From assembly GCA_963704835.1 (NCBI GenBank), contig CAVPHW010000001.1:310001-374000 (forward strand): a stretch of 64,000 nucleotides of DNA. Reading direction: 5' to 3'. The notes under the pieces are model-generated. The model was not told the origin of the DNA and made no database searches. It saw only the letters and a program-made list of their open reading frames with translations. This document shows positions 19,075-28,533 of the stretch, one piece after another. Source of the stretch: GCA-2746605 sp963704835 (GTDB taxonomy: Bacteria > Bacteroidota > Ignavibacteria > Ignavibacteriales > Melioribacteraceae). How positions within the stretch are numbered: position 1 is the first letter of the stretch; each line of letters begins with the position of its first letter. The translations under genes were made by a program, and so were the position numbers.

Positions 19075-20090
19075 TGTTAATTCTATTGAGCTTAAATGCT
19101 CCAAGACAAGATGTTGAAGATATAAAAAACAAGATTAAATCTTATAACTGCCAGGCACATGAAATTCCAGGCGAGAATAATTTAGCCATAGGAATTACCG
19201 GTCCATCTGAACCATTGAATGAGGATGACTTTAGACTAATGAAATCGGTGATTGAAGTTGTTAGAGTAAGTAAAAAATATAAGCTTGTTAGCCGCCAAAT
19301 GAAGAGCAGCGATACAATTATCGAGACGAAATATGGGAAAATTGGTGGTAAAGAATTAACAATTATTGCAGGTCCGTGTTCAGTTGAAAATAGAGATCAA
19401 ATTTTTAGGATTGCTGAAATACTAAAAAATATGGGAGTGAACTTCTTAAGGGGAGGCGCATATAAACCAAGAAGCAGTCCATATGCTTTTCGTGGATTAA
19501 AAGAAGAAGGGTTAAAACTTTTATCTGATGTTAAAAAAGAATTTGAGATGGGAATTGTAACAGAAGTTCTCAGTCAGGATACAATCCCATTAGTTGAAGA
19601 AGTTGCAGACATAATTCAAATTGGTGCAAGAAACATGCAAAATTTTAATTTGCTAGATGAGGTTGGAAAAACTTCCACACCAATTTTACTTAAACGTGGA
19701 CTCTCGGCTACAATAGAAGATTTACTTTTGAGTGCTGAATATATTATGGCTCAAGGGAATTATAATGTGATATTGTGTGAACGTGGAATTAGAACTTTTG
19801 AAACAGCCACAAGAAACACATTAGATTTGAATGCAGTTCCGGTTATTAAAAAAAATACTCACTTACCAATATTGGTTGATCCTTCACACGGGATTGGAAT
19901 AAGAGATAAAGTACATCCAATGGCTTTGGCAGGTGTTGCGGCAGGTGCTGATGGATTAATCATTGAGGTTCACCACGATCCGGATAATGCGTTATCAGAT
20001 GGAAGTCAGACTTTAACTCCCGAACAATTTCAAAAACTATATAATAAGCTAAAAATGTTAGCGCCAATTGTTGATAAGGAATTATTATAA
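19074..20090 (+). CDS. aroF: 3-deoxy-7-phosphoheptulonate synthase (DAHP synthase, type I-beta)
   Basis: This 338-residue enzyme makes the first intermediate of the shikimate pathway from PEP and erythrose-4-phosphate. Residues 1-70 form a small ferredoxin-like domain. The catalytic barrel follows with IAGPCSVE, GAYKPRSSPY(A)FRG, IGARNMQNF, LKRGLSA, CERGIRTFE and VDPSHGIG. Placing DAHP synthase inside the trp operon links supply of chorismate precursor to the attenuator. Which aromatic end product inhibits it cannot be told. Confidence 0.94.
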   Translation: MLILLSLNAPRQDVEDIKNKIKSYNCQAHEIPGENNLAIGITGPSEPLNEDDFRLMKSVIEVVRVSKKYKLVSRQMKSSDTIIETKYGKIGGKELTIIAGPCSVENRDQIFRIAEILKNMGVNFLRGGAYKPRSSPYAFRGLKEEGLKLLSDVKKEFEMGIVTEVLSQDTIPLVEEVADIIQIGARNMQNFNLLDEVGKTSTPILLKRGLSATIEDLLLSAEYIMAQGNYNVILCERGIRTFETATRNTLDLNAVPVIKKNTHLPILVDPSHGIGIRDKVHPMALAGVAAGADGLIIEVHHDPDNALSDGSQTLTPEQFQKLYNKLKMLAPIVDKELL

Positions 20091-20092
20091 AA

Positions 20093-21302
20093 ATGAGTGA
20101 ACAATTTAAATATGATTTTCCAACAATAGACGGAAAGTATGGAAAGTATGGCGGACAGTTTGTTCCCGAAACGCTGATTACTGCCTTGCAAGAATTGGAA
20201 GAAGCTTATATAAATCTTAAAGGCGATCAAAAATTCATTCAAGAACTATATGATCTTCAATCAACTTATAATGGGAGACCAACACCGCTTACTTTTTCTA
20301 AAAGACTTACAGACCATTATGGTGGTGCAAAAATTTATTTAAAAAGAGAAGACCTTTGTCATACAGGTGCGCACAAGTTAAATAATGCACTAGGTCAAAT
20401 TTTAATTGCAAAATATTTGGGAAAGAAGCGAATTATTGCTGAAACCGGAGCTGGACAACACGGTGTAGCGACGGCAACTGTCTGTGCAAAGTTTGGTTTG
20501 GAATGTTTGGTTTATATGGGAGAAGAAGATATTGAGCGACAAAAATTAAATGTTTTTAGGATGAAATTATTGGGAGCAAAAGTTATTCCGGTAAGTTCTG
20601 GAAGCAAAACTTTAAAAGATGCCACCAATGAAGCAATTAGAGATTGGATAGCCAATGTAAGAGATACACATTATATTATTGGGTCGGTTGTTGGTCCACA
20701 TCCGTATCCAATGATTGTTAGAGATTTTCAATCCATAATTGGGAAAGAAACAAAAGAACAAATACTAAAAGTAGAAAATAGATTACCGAATTATGTTTTA
20801 GCTTGTGTTGGCGGTGGTTCAAACGCTATTGGAATATTTCATGAATTTATTCATCACCAAGAAGTAAAACTAATTGGAATTGAAGCGGCCGGCTATGGAA
20901 TAAACACAAACCTTCACTGTGCTACTTTAACACTTGGGAAAGAGGGAATATTCCATGGAATGAAAACTTACTTACTTCAAAATGAAGATGGTCAAATTGC
21001 ACCTGTTCATTCAATATCTGCAGGGCTTGATTATCCAGGTGTAGGTCCTGAACACAGTTTACTTAAGGATATTGAAAGGGTTGAATACCAATCTATTACC
21101 GATGATGAGGCACTTAAAGCAATTATGATGGTTTCTAAACAAGAGGGAATATTGAGTTGCGCTTGAAACAGCTCATGCATTTGCTTATCTAGAAAAGTTA
21201 ATGCCTAAAACAAAAAAAGAAGAAATTGTAATTGTTAACGTAAGTGGAAGAGGAGATAAAGATTTAAATACTATAATTGAAAAAATTGGAAATAATATTT
21301 AA
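20093..21302 (+). CDS. trpB: Tryptophan synthase beta chain, one frameshift near the 3' end
   Basis: The enzyme joins indole and serine to Trp using PLP. Visible: KYGGQFVPETL at the N-terminus, LKREDLCHTGAHKLNNALGQ with the PLP lysine in HKLNN, AETGAGQHG, CVGGGSNAIG and the SAGLDYPGVGPEH stretch. The frame stops at 21166, but the conserved C-terminus (ALETAHAFAYLEKL and VSGRGDKD) continues one base out of frame to a TAA ending at 21302. The extra base lies at about 21152-21158. Corrected, the length is 402 residues, normal for TrpB. As the operon is otherwise intact, a sequencing error is the likeliest cause. Its stop overlaps the trpA start. Confidence 0.93.
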
Positions 21303-22090
21303 TGAGTAAGATTAGAGAACAAATAGAATCGATTAATAAAAAAGGTGAAAAAGCTCTGACAGTATTTCTAACCGCTGGATATCCAAATGTTGAAGGATTT
21401 GTTGAACTCGCCCTAAATGTAATTGATGCGGGAGTTGATATTTTAGAGATTGGATTACCATTTGCTGATTCGCTGGCAGATGGACCAGTGATTCAAGCTT
21501 CTTATATGGAAGCCTTAAAGCAAAATGTAAACTTAAAGCTAACTCTTAAACTGATAAGTGAAATTAGAGCAAAGTCTGATATCCCAATTGTCTTAATGAG
21601 TGCTAGTAACCCAATATTAAATTATGGTAAGAGTAAGTTTTCTAAAGATGCTCTTAACTCGGGAGTAAATGGAGTGATTATTCCTGATGTACCGCTTGAA
21701 GAATACGATGATTTTTTCAAAGAGGAATTTGATGGACTTGATACTATTATGCTTACAACACCAACATCCTCTGAAAAAAGAATTAAGGAGATTGATAAAA
21801 GGAGTAGTGGATTTCTTTATTGTGTGAGTGTTGTTGGAACAACTGGAGTAAGAAACGAATTTGATGATTATGTTTTAGAAAATCTGGAGAGGACTTATAA
21901 GCTTGCTGAAAACAACAAAATGCAAATTGGTTTTGGTATTTCTTTTTCAGAAGATGTAAAAAGATTTGTTCCTTATTGCGATGGAGTTATTGTGGGTAGT
22001 GCTGTGATAAAATCTTTAGCTAATGTCTCAAATAATTATTCAGAAACCATTGGACTAATTAAAAAATTAAAAGCCGCATGTAAACTTTAG
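21302..22090 (+). CDS. trpA: Tryptophan synthase alpha chain
   Basis: This 262-residue TIM barrel cleaves indole-3-glycerol phosphate and passes indole to TrpB. LTAGYPNVEGF, LEIGLPFADSLADGPVIQ (with the catalytic Glu and Asp), GVIIPDVPLEE, CVSVVGTTGVR and VGSAVIK are the expected motifs. It is the last gene of the operon and overlaps the convergent lipoprotein gene by 4 bp. No strong terminator was found. Confidence 0.96.
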   Translation: MSKIREQIESINKKGEKALTVFLTAGYPNVEGFVELALNVIDAGVDILEIGLPFADSLADGPVIQASYMEALKQNVNLKLTLKLISEIRAKSDIPIVLMSASNPILNYGKSKFSKDALNSGVNGVIIPDVPLEEYDDFFKEEFDGLDTIMLTTPTSSEKRIKEIDKRSSGFLYCVSVVGTTGVRNEFDDYVLENLERTYKLAENNKMQIGFGISFSEDVKRFVPYCDGVIVGSAVIKSLANVSNNYSETIGLIKKLKAACKL

Positions 22091-23109
22091 TTTTTATGTT
22101 CAAAAAATTCTATCCATATTGAATTGGTTATAGTTGGATTTATGAAAATACTATTTCGATTATTATCATTTTGTCTAATAGATTTATTGTCAAAATTAGT
22201 AGTTATTAAATCCGAAATTAACTTGAAATCCTCAACACCAATAGTAACTCCACTAACGCCATAATTGTCAGATTCGATCAAAATTATCCCAAAATTATGG
22301 TTTTTGAACTGAACTATTTTTCTATTCATCTCAGGAATTTTATAATTGCCAATTGCCTCAAACCCAAAATCGACCAATTCTCTTGCCGTTTGCTTTATGT
22401 CTTTTGTAGAAAACCAAACCGAGGAAATTCCATTAGCCTTATTGACGTGATTTGTTATGGTATTATTATTTCCATTTTTATAATTGATGAAAAAAAATGG
22501 GAGCTTTTGATTGACACTTGGGGTTGAAATAGTTGAATAAACATTATTTTTATTATACTCAGAAAAGATTGAGTTTGTTTGTGTAAAACTACTATTTAAC
22601 TTCTCTGGTTCACTTATTCTTAACGCAAATTGCAGACCATATTTTTTTTGATTGATCATTTTAGAATATTCTGAAGAGAGATTATTGCTTGGATTATTGA
22701 TCTCAATTATTTCAATTTCACTACCATCATTAAATTCAACAAAGTTATTTTTAATACCATTTTGATGAATTCGTCCTTCTTTTATTGAAAAACCCAACTT
22801 TGCAAACATTTTCACACTATTATTTAGATTACTGCTACCTATAATCACATGATCGAAAAATGAATTTTTAATAATTTCGGAGATTTCAGCCTCGGCAATT
22901 TGTACATCCAAAGATTTTTTTTGCCTTTTAAGATCATCTACTTTATTTGATAAACTATCTACTTGGGTTGTTCTCGAATCTTTTAGGTCTTCTAATTCTT
23001 GAGATTCGTTTTGTGAAATCTTTTTTGATTCCTCAACGGTTTGTTTATTATCACAACTTATTATTAGTGAAGAAAGTATTATTAAAATATAGATTAACTG
23101 ATTTCTCAT
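22087..23109 (-). CDS. Lipoprotein with coiled coil and glyoxalase-like (VOC) domain
   Basis: This 340-residue protein has a signal peptide ending in a lipobox (LIISC, Cys about 19). A charged heptad-like coiled coil follows (about 25-75). Then comes a VOC-fold region starting FFDHVIIGSSNLNNSVKMF that holds two beta-alpha-beta-beta-beta halves (about 80-190 and 215-338). It should be anchored in a membrane facing the periplasm or outside. Metal ligands of true glyoxalases are not clearly present, so no enzymatic activity is claimed. Confidence 0.7.
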   Translation of the reverse strand: MRNQLIYILIILSSLIISCDNKQTVEESKKISQNESQELEDLKDSRTTQVDSLSNKVDDLKRQKKSLDVQIAEAEISEIIKNSFFDHVIIGSSNLNNSVKMFAKLGFSIKEGRIHQNGIKNNFVEFNDGSEIEIIEINNPSNNLSSEYSKMINQKKYGLQFALRISEPEKLNSSFTQTNSIFSEYNKNNVYSTISTPSVNQKLPFFFINYKNGNNNTITNHVNKANGISSVWFSTKDIKQTARELVDFGFEAIGNYKIPEMNRKIVQFKNHNFGIILIESDNYGVSGVTIGVEDFKLISDLITTNFDNKSIRQNDNNRNSIFINPTITNSIWIEFFEHKN

Positions 23110-23238
23110 AGGCGCCTTTTTTTTCTAATGAATGTATTAAATAAACACGTAAATTAGTAATTTGTGATAAGAAGTTATCAAAATCTTATATAATTGTCTG
23201 TTCTTATTATTTTCAATTGAGAAATAAAATTAATTAAT

Positions 23239-24273
23239 ATGACTAAAAATCCCAAAATTATTACGATTGCAATTATCTTTCTATTGGTGGTTTTTCTCCT
23301 TTTACCAATTAATTACCCAATAGCTGTAAAGTCTAAAGGCAAACTCTTACCTTACAAAACCTGGTTACTAGTTAAGGGGACCGATGGAAGGTTAATTGCT
23401 TCGCTTACAGATAATTCAACCGGAATAAATAGTGAATATTCCGTAACACAATTTGAGCGAGGTGATGCAGTTCAGTTTAAGTTTAATTCGGAGGTTATTA
23501 ATAAAGATGTCGTTACTCAAGGTGATGCAATTGGATTTGTTATATCCAATGAAATAGAGAAGGATATTCAAAAATTAAAAGGCGAATTAGCTACTGCAAA
23601 GGCTTCCTTAGGCGTTCAGACAAGTAGTGAAAAAGAATCTATTATTGAAGCAGAGAAAAGCAAACTTGTATTTGCAGAAAAAGAATTGGATGAGCAGATA
23701 AAAATTTATGAAAGAAAAAAGAAGTTATACGAACAAGATTTAATTTCTCAGCAAGAATTTGAAGCTGATGAGGCAAGATATGAATTGGCCAAAATTAATA
23801 TAAGTATTGCAAAAGAGAGATTAAGAACTGTCCAAAGTGGATCAAAGAAAGAGGAAGTTAATTACACTGCTACACGAATAACAGCTTTAGAAAATGAGAT
23901 TAGTGTACTTCAAAAAAGATTTGAGAGTAACAGTTTTATTTCTCCAATTAGTGGAGTTATTAATAGAACTTTTTCTTCTGATACCTTGCTGGTTATTAAT
24001 GACACAAGTAAAAATGTGATTCTTCTGCCAATAGTTTGGGAAGATTCTAAGAAATTACAACTTAATCAAAATGTTTTAGTCTCTTCTAGCGGAATTAAAG
24101 ATGAGCTAAATGGAAAAATAATTTCTATTGGAAATGTTGTTAACACCGTTAATAATATACAATATATTTTAGTTTCAGTTGTTTCTGAGGATAAATCAGA
24201 TCAATTAAAATCGGGACTTTATGTTGATTGCAAAATTGATTGTGGTTCTGCAACAGCACTAAATATTTTTTAA
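23239..24273 (+). CDS. HlyD-like membrane fusion protein
   Basis: This 344-residue protein has one N-terminal membrane segment (about 6-26). A long coiled coil runs at about 105-225 (KGELATAKAS... SEKESIIEAEKSKLVFAEKE region). A short barrel domain follows (ISPISGVINRTFSSDTLLVI) with the split lipoyl half-motif typical of periplasmic adaptor proteins. No transporter permease or ATPase is next to it. Instead a VTC-type polymerase, DUF4956 and PPK2 follow on the same strand, so it may serve that locus. Its function there is unknown. Confidence 0.7.
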   Translation: MTKNPKIITIAIIFLLVVFLLLPINYPIAVKSKGKLLPYKTWLLVKGTDGRLIASLTDNSTGINSEYSVTQFERGDAVQFKFNSEVINKDVVTQGDAIGFVISNEIEKDIQKLKGELATAKASLGVQTSSEKESIIEAEKSKLVFAEKELDEQIKIYERKKKLYEQDLISQQEFEADEARYELAKINISIAKERLRTVQSGSKKEEVNYTATRITALENEISVLQKRFESNSFISPISGVINRTFSSDTLLVINDTSKNVILLPIVWEDSKKLQLNQNVLVSSSGIKDELNGKIISIGNVVNTVNNIQYILVSVVSEDKSDQLKSGLYVDCKIDCGSATALNIF

Positions 24274-24303
24274 GAATTTCTAATAAGTATGTATAATTAA
24301 TAG

Positions 24304-25095
24304 ATGCGATTAGAATATAAGTTTTTAGTTAAGAATGAAGATTTAGATCAGCTAAGGAAGAAGATAATTCCATTTGTTGAACTGGACCCATTCGTTAGTG
24401 TGGATTCTGGGAACGAATATACAGTGAGAAGCATATATTTTGATTCCTCTAATTTCGATTATTATCATGAAAAAATTGATGGAATTTTAATACGGAAAAA
24501 ATTGAGAATCAGAAGTTATGATAATCAATCTGATAATAACTTGGTCTTTTTAGAAATTAAAAATAAGCACGATAATTTTATAAATAAAAATAGATCGCCT
24601 ATTTTGTATCATAATTTAGCGAACTTATTAAAAACAAATTCTATTGAAACATATGCTTTAACACATAATGGTTATTCTAACACAATTAGAGACGGTGAAA
24701 AATTTTTACACCATATTAATCGAAGTGGCTTACGCCCTACTATATTAATTGTTTATGAAAGAGAGGCTTATTTCTCAAAATTTGATAAAAGTTTGAGAAT
24801 TACGTTTGATAAAAACCTAAGGTTTTATGATCACCCAAAGATGGATGGATTGTATATGGATCTTGATCTAGAAAATGCAATGCATAATTATTTTGTATTG
24901 GAAATAAAATTTAATAACGGTTATCCAAAGTGGCTTCAAAATATTATAGTAGATTTTAATCTTACAAGAAGATCTGTATCAAAATACGCCATTTGCATAG
25001 ACTCCTCAAATAAAATAGATCCGACTAGGAAAAATTTTAATTCATCTAATTACTCATTCATTTACGATCAGAATATTGAAGAAGGAATATTTTAG
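24304..25095 (+). CDS. VTC-domain polyphosphate polymerase-like protein
   Basis: This 263-residue protein has the VTC (vacuolar transporter chaperone) catalytic tunnel fold. Basic and acidic pairs characteristic of the family are seen: RLEYKFLV at the start, VRSIYFDSSNFDYYHEKIDG, IRKKLRIRSY, FLEIKNKHDN, PTILIVYERE and FVLEIKFNNGYP at the end. In eukaryotes this domain makes polyphosphate from ATP. Bacterial stand-alone copies typically neighbour DUF4956 membrane proteins, as here (DUF4956 starts 2 bp after the stop). The biochemical product in this organism is inference. Confidence 0.82.
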   Translation: MRLEYKFLVKNEDLDQLRKKIIPFVELDPFVSVDSGNEYTVRSIYFDSSNFDYYHEKIDGILIRKKLRIRSYDNQSDNNLVFLEIKNKHDNFINKNRSPILYHNLANLLKTNSIETYALTHNGYSNTIRDGEKFLHHINRSGLRPTILIVYEREAYFSKFDKSLRITFDKNLRFYDHPKMDGLYMDLDLENAMHNYFVLEIKFNNGYPKWLQNIIVDFNLTRRSVSKYAICIDSSNKIDPTRKNFNSSNYSFIYDQNIEEGIF

Positions 25096-25097
25096 AA

Positions 25098-25773
25098 ATG
25101 CTTCAAGATATCCATAATATCTTTAATGTCTCAATCACTTTGCAAGAAGTTGTTGCTAATTTAGTTGTCGGGTTAATTTCAGGAATTAATTATTTCTGTA
25201 TTTTATAGAAAATCATATAATGGACCTGGTTACCAAGCATCGTTTGTAAATTCCTTAATTCTTCTTGTTCTAATTACTTCAATTGTTATAATGGTTATTG
25301 GAAATAATTTAGCTCGGGCTTTTGGGTTAGTTGGCGCAATGTCAATAATAAGATTTAGAACCGCTGTTAAAGAGACTCAGGATATAATGTTTATTTTCTT
25401 TGCTTTATCAATAGGAATGGCGGTTGGAGTTGGATTACATGTTATAGCTCTTTTTAGCTCTATTTTTATTGGGATAATTACATATGTCCTATCAAAGTCC
25501 AGATTTTCTACTCCAATTAAAAGTGATCTTTTGCTTCAATTTACTTTTAATTCAAATGATAAAGGAAATACGGAGTATAATAATTTGATAGATAACTATT
25601 GTAGAAGATCAAAATTGATTAATGCCAAAGCGATTGGAACAGAAGATTTCTTGGAATTATCATATTATGTTGGTTTTAAGGATAAAGATAAAACTACAGA
25701 ATTTGTGAGAAAATTAAGAAAAGTTGAAGGTATTGTAAATGTAAACCTTTTTTATGATGACGAATATTTTTAA
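25098..25773 (+). CDS. DUF4956 membrane protein, one frameshift
   Basis: It starts MLQDIHNIFNVSITLQEVV. The first frame stops at 25209. The following frame, open from before 25189, gives VFYRKSYNGPGYQASFVNSL and then the conserved ARAFGLVGAMSIIRFRTAVK and several membrane segments. Skipping one base at about 25188 (ATTAATTATT) restores a protein of about 224 residues with roughly four membrane helices and a cytosolic C-terminal alpha-beta domain. The DUF4956 family is regularly found beside VTC-domain proteins. Its role (channel or polyP export) is unknown. Confidence 0.8.
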
Positions 25774-25870
25774 TTATTGTCATGTTATCATTATTCTAGT
25801 TTAAAGTCTAATCTACTTAATTCGATTATATATCTAAAATATAATTGTGTCCTTTGGGCGGAGTTTGAAA

Positions 25871-26695
25871 ATGAAAAAAAAGAAAAATGAAAAAGTGAGT
25901 TTACCAAAAGAAGAACAAAAAGAACTTTCCAAAAAAGATTATGAAAAGGAATTAAGAAAAATTCAGATTGAATTTGTAAAGCTTCAAGAATGGATAAAAG
26001 AAAAAAAATTAAAAGTTGTAGTTATCTTCGAAGGACGCGATGCCGCCGGAAAAGGTGGAGTAATAAAGCGAATTACCCAAAGTCTTAATCCAAGAATTTG
26101 TAAAGTTGTTGCACTAGGAACACCAACCGAACGAGAAAAAACACAGTGGTATTTTCAAAGATATGTTTCAAATCTACCTGCAGGCGGTGAAATGGTTCTG
26201 TTTGATAGAAGCTGGTATAACCGTGCAGGAGTTGAAAAAGTAATGGGGTTTTGTACTGAAGAGGAACATAAAGAATTTTTAAGATCTTGTCCCGAGTTTG
26301 AAAGGATGTTGGTACGATCGGGAATAAAAGTAATAAAATATTATTTTTCTGTGAGTGATGAAGAACAGGAAAAAAGATTTCAAGAGCGCATACAGAATAG
26401 AACGAAGCGTTGGAAATTGAGCCCAATGGATTTAGAATCACGTTCAAAATGGGTAGAGTACTCAAAAGCGAAAGATGAAATGTTTGCGTACACAGATATT
26501 AAACAAGCACAATGGTATGTTGTTAACGCGGATGATAAGAAAAAAGCTAGATTAAATTGTATGAGTCATCTGCTAAGTCTTATAAATTATGAAGATTTAA
26601 CACCCGAACCGATTAAATTGCCACCAAGACAAAAGGACAAAGGTTATATTAGACCGCCAATTACAGATCAGACTTTTGTGCCGGTAAAATATTAA
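25871..26695 (+). CDS. ppk2: Polyphosphate kinase 2 (class I-like)
   Basis: This protein of about 274 residues transfers phosphate between polyphosphate and nucleoside diphosphates. Walker A is FEGRDAAGKGG, the DRSWYNRAGVE motif is the Walker B/lid start, and KYYFSVSDEEQEKRF with RTKRWKLSP completes the single PPK2 domain. The ATG at 25871 has a GGAG 9 bases upstream. A GTG at 25847 would add eight residues without support. Together with the VTC protein it suggests a polyphosphate locus, in which one enzyme makes and the other uses or remakes the polymer. Confidence 0.92.
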   Translation: MKKKKNEKVSLPKEEQKELSKKDYEKELRKIQIEFVKLQEWIKEKKLKVVVIFEGRDAAGKGGVIKRITQSLNPRICKVVALGTPTEREKTQWYFQRYVSNLPAGGEMVLFDRSWYNRAGVEKVMGFCTEEEHKEFLRSCPEFERMLVRSGIKVIKYYFSVSDEEQEKRFQERIQNRTKRWKLSPMDLESRSKWVEYSKAKDEMFAYTDIKQAQWYVVNADDKKKARLNCMSHLLSLINYEDLTPEPIKLPPRQKDKGYIRPPITDQTFVPVKY

Positions 26696-26696
26696 C

Positions 26697-27449
26697 TTAT
26701 AGTTTTATTGTTAACCCGACTTTTGTATTAGTATCTAAATCTTTAACACCATCCGGTGGTTTGCTATCATAACGCAAACTAAAATTTAGAGATAGAGCAA
26801 GCTTTTCGTTAAAGCCGACACTTATATGATTATCATTTAAAATTCTTGTATCCTTAAAATCATCAAATTTAGGTTGTGCATATACTATTATTGAAAGCCT
26901 TGAGTTTTCAGTTAAAGAATTTGAATAGCTTAAATAATTACTCCACCTATGGTTATTTGTTAAGTTAGGATGAATCATATCTGAGGTTAAATCAAGTTTT
27001 TCATTTTCATACATATATGAAGTCCCAAAATTCAAATTACTTTCAAGAGTTTTCAAAATATCAAATCTAACTCCTAATCCAGCTAAAGCACGGAAAAGTA
27101 ATAATTGTTTTCTATTGTAGTTTATTTGGGAATAGAATTCCGGTTGTATTATTCCTTCTGTGGTTTTGATAACTCGAAAATGTAGCAGAGCATTATTAGA
27201 ATACTCCTTCCCTTTATTCCATCCATATTCGCCTTGTGCAATTAAAAATGATTTGAAAGCTTCTTGGTTATAATTTAATCTGCCATCTATACCAAATTCT
27301 TGAACATCGGTATTACCGGTTTTTGCAGAAATATAAAAAGATAGATTTCCTATTAAACCTAATTCTTGATCGGCACTATTATATTTTTCGATATTAACTT
27401 GAGCATGAATAGAACTAACAAAAATTAAAATTGTGACAAATAATTTCAT
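26697..27449 (-). CDS. DUF481-like outer-membrane protein
   Basis: This protein of about 250 residues has a signal peptide (MKLFVTILIFVSSIHAQ) and then mostly beta-strands, with GNLSFYISAKTGNTDVQEFG near the start and TNTKVGLTIKL at the end. This is the pattern of the DUF481/YdiY-type salt-induced barrel proteins. The ATG at 27449 is chosen because it begins the signal peptide and has GGAAG just upstream, although the frame is open to 27515. It ends 1 bp after the convergent ppk2 stop. Confidence 0.65.
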   Translation of the reverse strand: MKLFVTILIFVSSIHAQVNIEKYNSADQELGLIGNLSFYISAKTGNTDVQEFGIDGRLNYNQEAFKSFLIAQGEYGWNKGKEYSNNALLHFRVIKTTEGIIQPEFYSQINYNRKQLLLFRALAGLGVRFDILKTLESNLNFGTSYMYENEKLDLTSDMIHPNLTNNHRWSNYLSYSNSLTENSRLSIIVYAQPKFDDFKDTRILNDNHISVGFNEKLALSLNFSLRYDSKPPDGVKDLDTNTKVGLTIKL

Positions 27450-27601
27450 AACTTCCTTTTCTGTGAAAATAAATTTTAAACGGTTCACAAAATAATAAAA
27501 TTTTGTAACAAGCATATTTGATTCGTAAATTTCCCTATATGTAATAGTAAATTAATTTATAAGTAATGGTAGCCTTTAATAACATAGGATAGAGAAGGGA
27601 A

Positions 27602-28408
27602 TTGTCTTCAGAAAAAATAAAACAAAAAATTCATGAAGTGATTTTTGAAGCTGATACAAAGGTTGGTAAAATTTTTGATATTATCCTTATGGTTAGCATA
27701 ATAATTAGTGTAATAGTTGTTATGCTTGATAGTGTTAAATCAATAAGTATCAAATACGGCGAACTATTTTACTTTATTGAATGGATATTTACAGTATTAT
27801 TCACACTTGAATATTTGTTAAGAATTTATAGTGTTGGTAAACCCTTCAAGTATATTTTTAGTTTTTTTGGTGTAGTTGATTTTCTTGCTATTATTCCTAC
27901 TTACTTAGGATTATTATTTCCTGGAACAAGATATTTTTCTGTAGTTAGAATTTTGCGTGTGCTAAGGATTTTTAGGGTTTTAAAATTTGTACAATATTTG
28001 GGAGAAGCGAATTCCTTGATGTTGGCTTTAAGAGCGAGCAGAAGGAAAATTACAATTTTTATCTTTACTGTGTTAACTCTGGTGGTAATTCTTGGTTCTT
28101 TAATGTATATAATTGAAGGTGAAAAACATGGTTTTACAAGTATTCCACGAAGCATTTACTGGGCAATAGTTACTTTAACAACTGTCGGTTATGGAGATAT
28201 TTCTCCACAAACAAATTTAGGACAAGCGCTCGCCGCTTTCATTATGATTTTAGGTTATGGAATAATTGCAGTTCCAACCGGAATTGTTACCTCTGAAATG
28301 TCAAAGACCGGAAATAAAGCAATTAGCACACAAGTTTGTACAGAGTGCAGTAAAGAAGGACATGATATTGATGCAGATTACTGCAAATATTGTGGGGCAA
28401 AGATTTAG
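27602..28408 (+). CDS. Voltage-gated potassium channel-like protein with C-terminal zinc ribbon
   Basis: This 268-residue protein has six membrane helices. The S4-like segment (RYFSVVRILRVLRIFRVLKF, about 103-122) carries five arginines spaced by three, and the selectivity filter is TVGYGD (about 197-202). The last 25 residues hold two CxxC pairs (CTEC, CKYC), a small zinc ribbon in the cytosol that is an uncommon addition. Translation starts at a TTG at 27602 with GAAGG upstream. It acts in the inner membrane, and the gating ligand or voltage range is unknown. Confidence 0.88.
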   Translation: MSSEKIKQKIHEVIFEADTKVGKIFDIILMVSIIISVIVVMLDSVKSISIKYGELFYFIEWIFTVLFTLEYLLRIYSVGKPFKYIFSFFGVVDFLAIIPTYLGLLFPGTRYFSVVRILRVLRIFRVLKFVQYLGEANSLMLALRASRRKITIFIFTVLTLVVILGSLMYIIEGEKHGFTSIPRSIYWAIVTLTTVGYGDISPQTNLGQALAAFIMILGYGIIAVPTGIVTSEMSKTGNKAISTQVCTECSKEGHDIDADYCKYCGAKI

Positions 28409-28425
28409 GAATCCTAAATAATCAA

Positions 28426-28452
28426 AACCCAACTTTTGTGTTAAGTTGGGTT
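28426..28452. terminator. Hairpin downstream of the potassium channel gene
   Basis: A 10-bp inverted repeat AACCCAACTT / AAGTTGGGTT with a 7-base loop lies 17 bp after the channel stop codon. The T-run is short on both strands, so it is a moderate terminator candidate that could serve both convergent genes. Confidence 0.5.
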
Positions 28453-28533
28453 GTTAAAAATCAAAACCGCTAAGTTTTACCTCAAATAATATTCATTCAA
28501 AAAACCTGCGTGATTTCTACTAAAATGACCACA

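Noticed and set aside
21150..21170. Programmed frameshift in trpB
   Set aside because: No slippery heptamer or downstream structure is visible, and similar one-base insertions occur in unrelated genes of the window. A sequence error is simpler.
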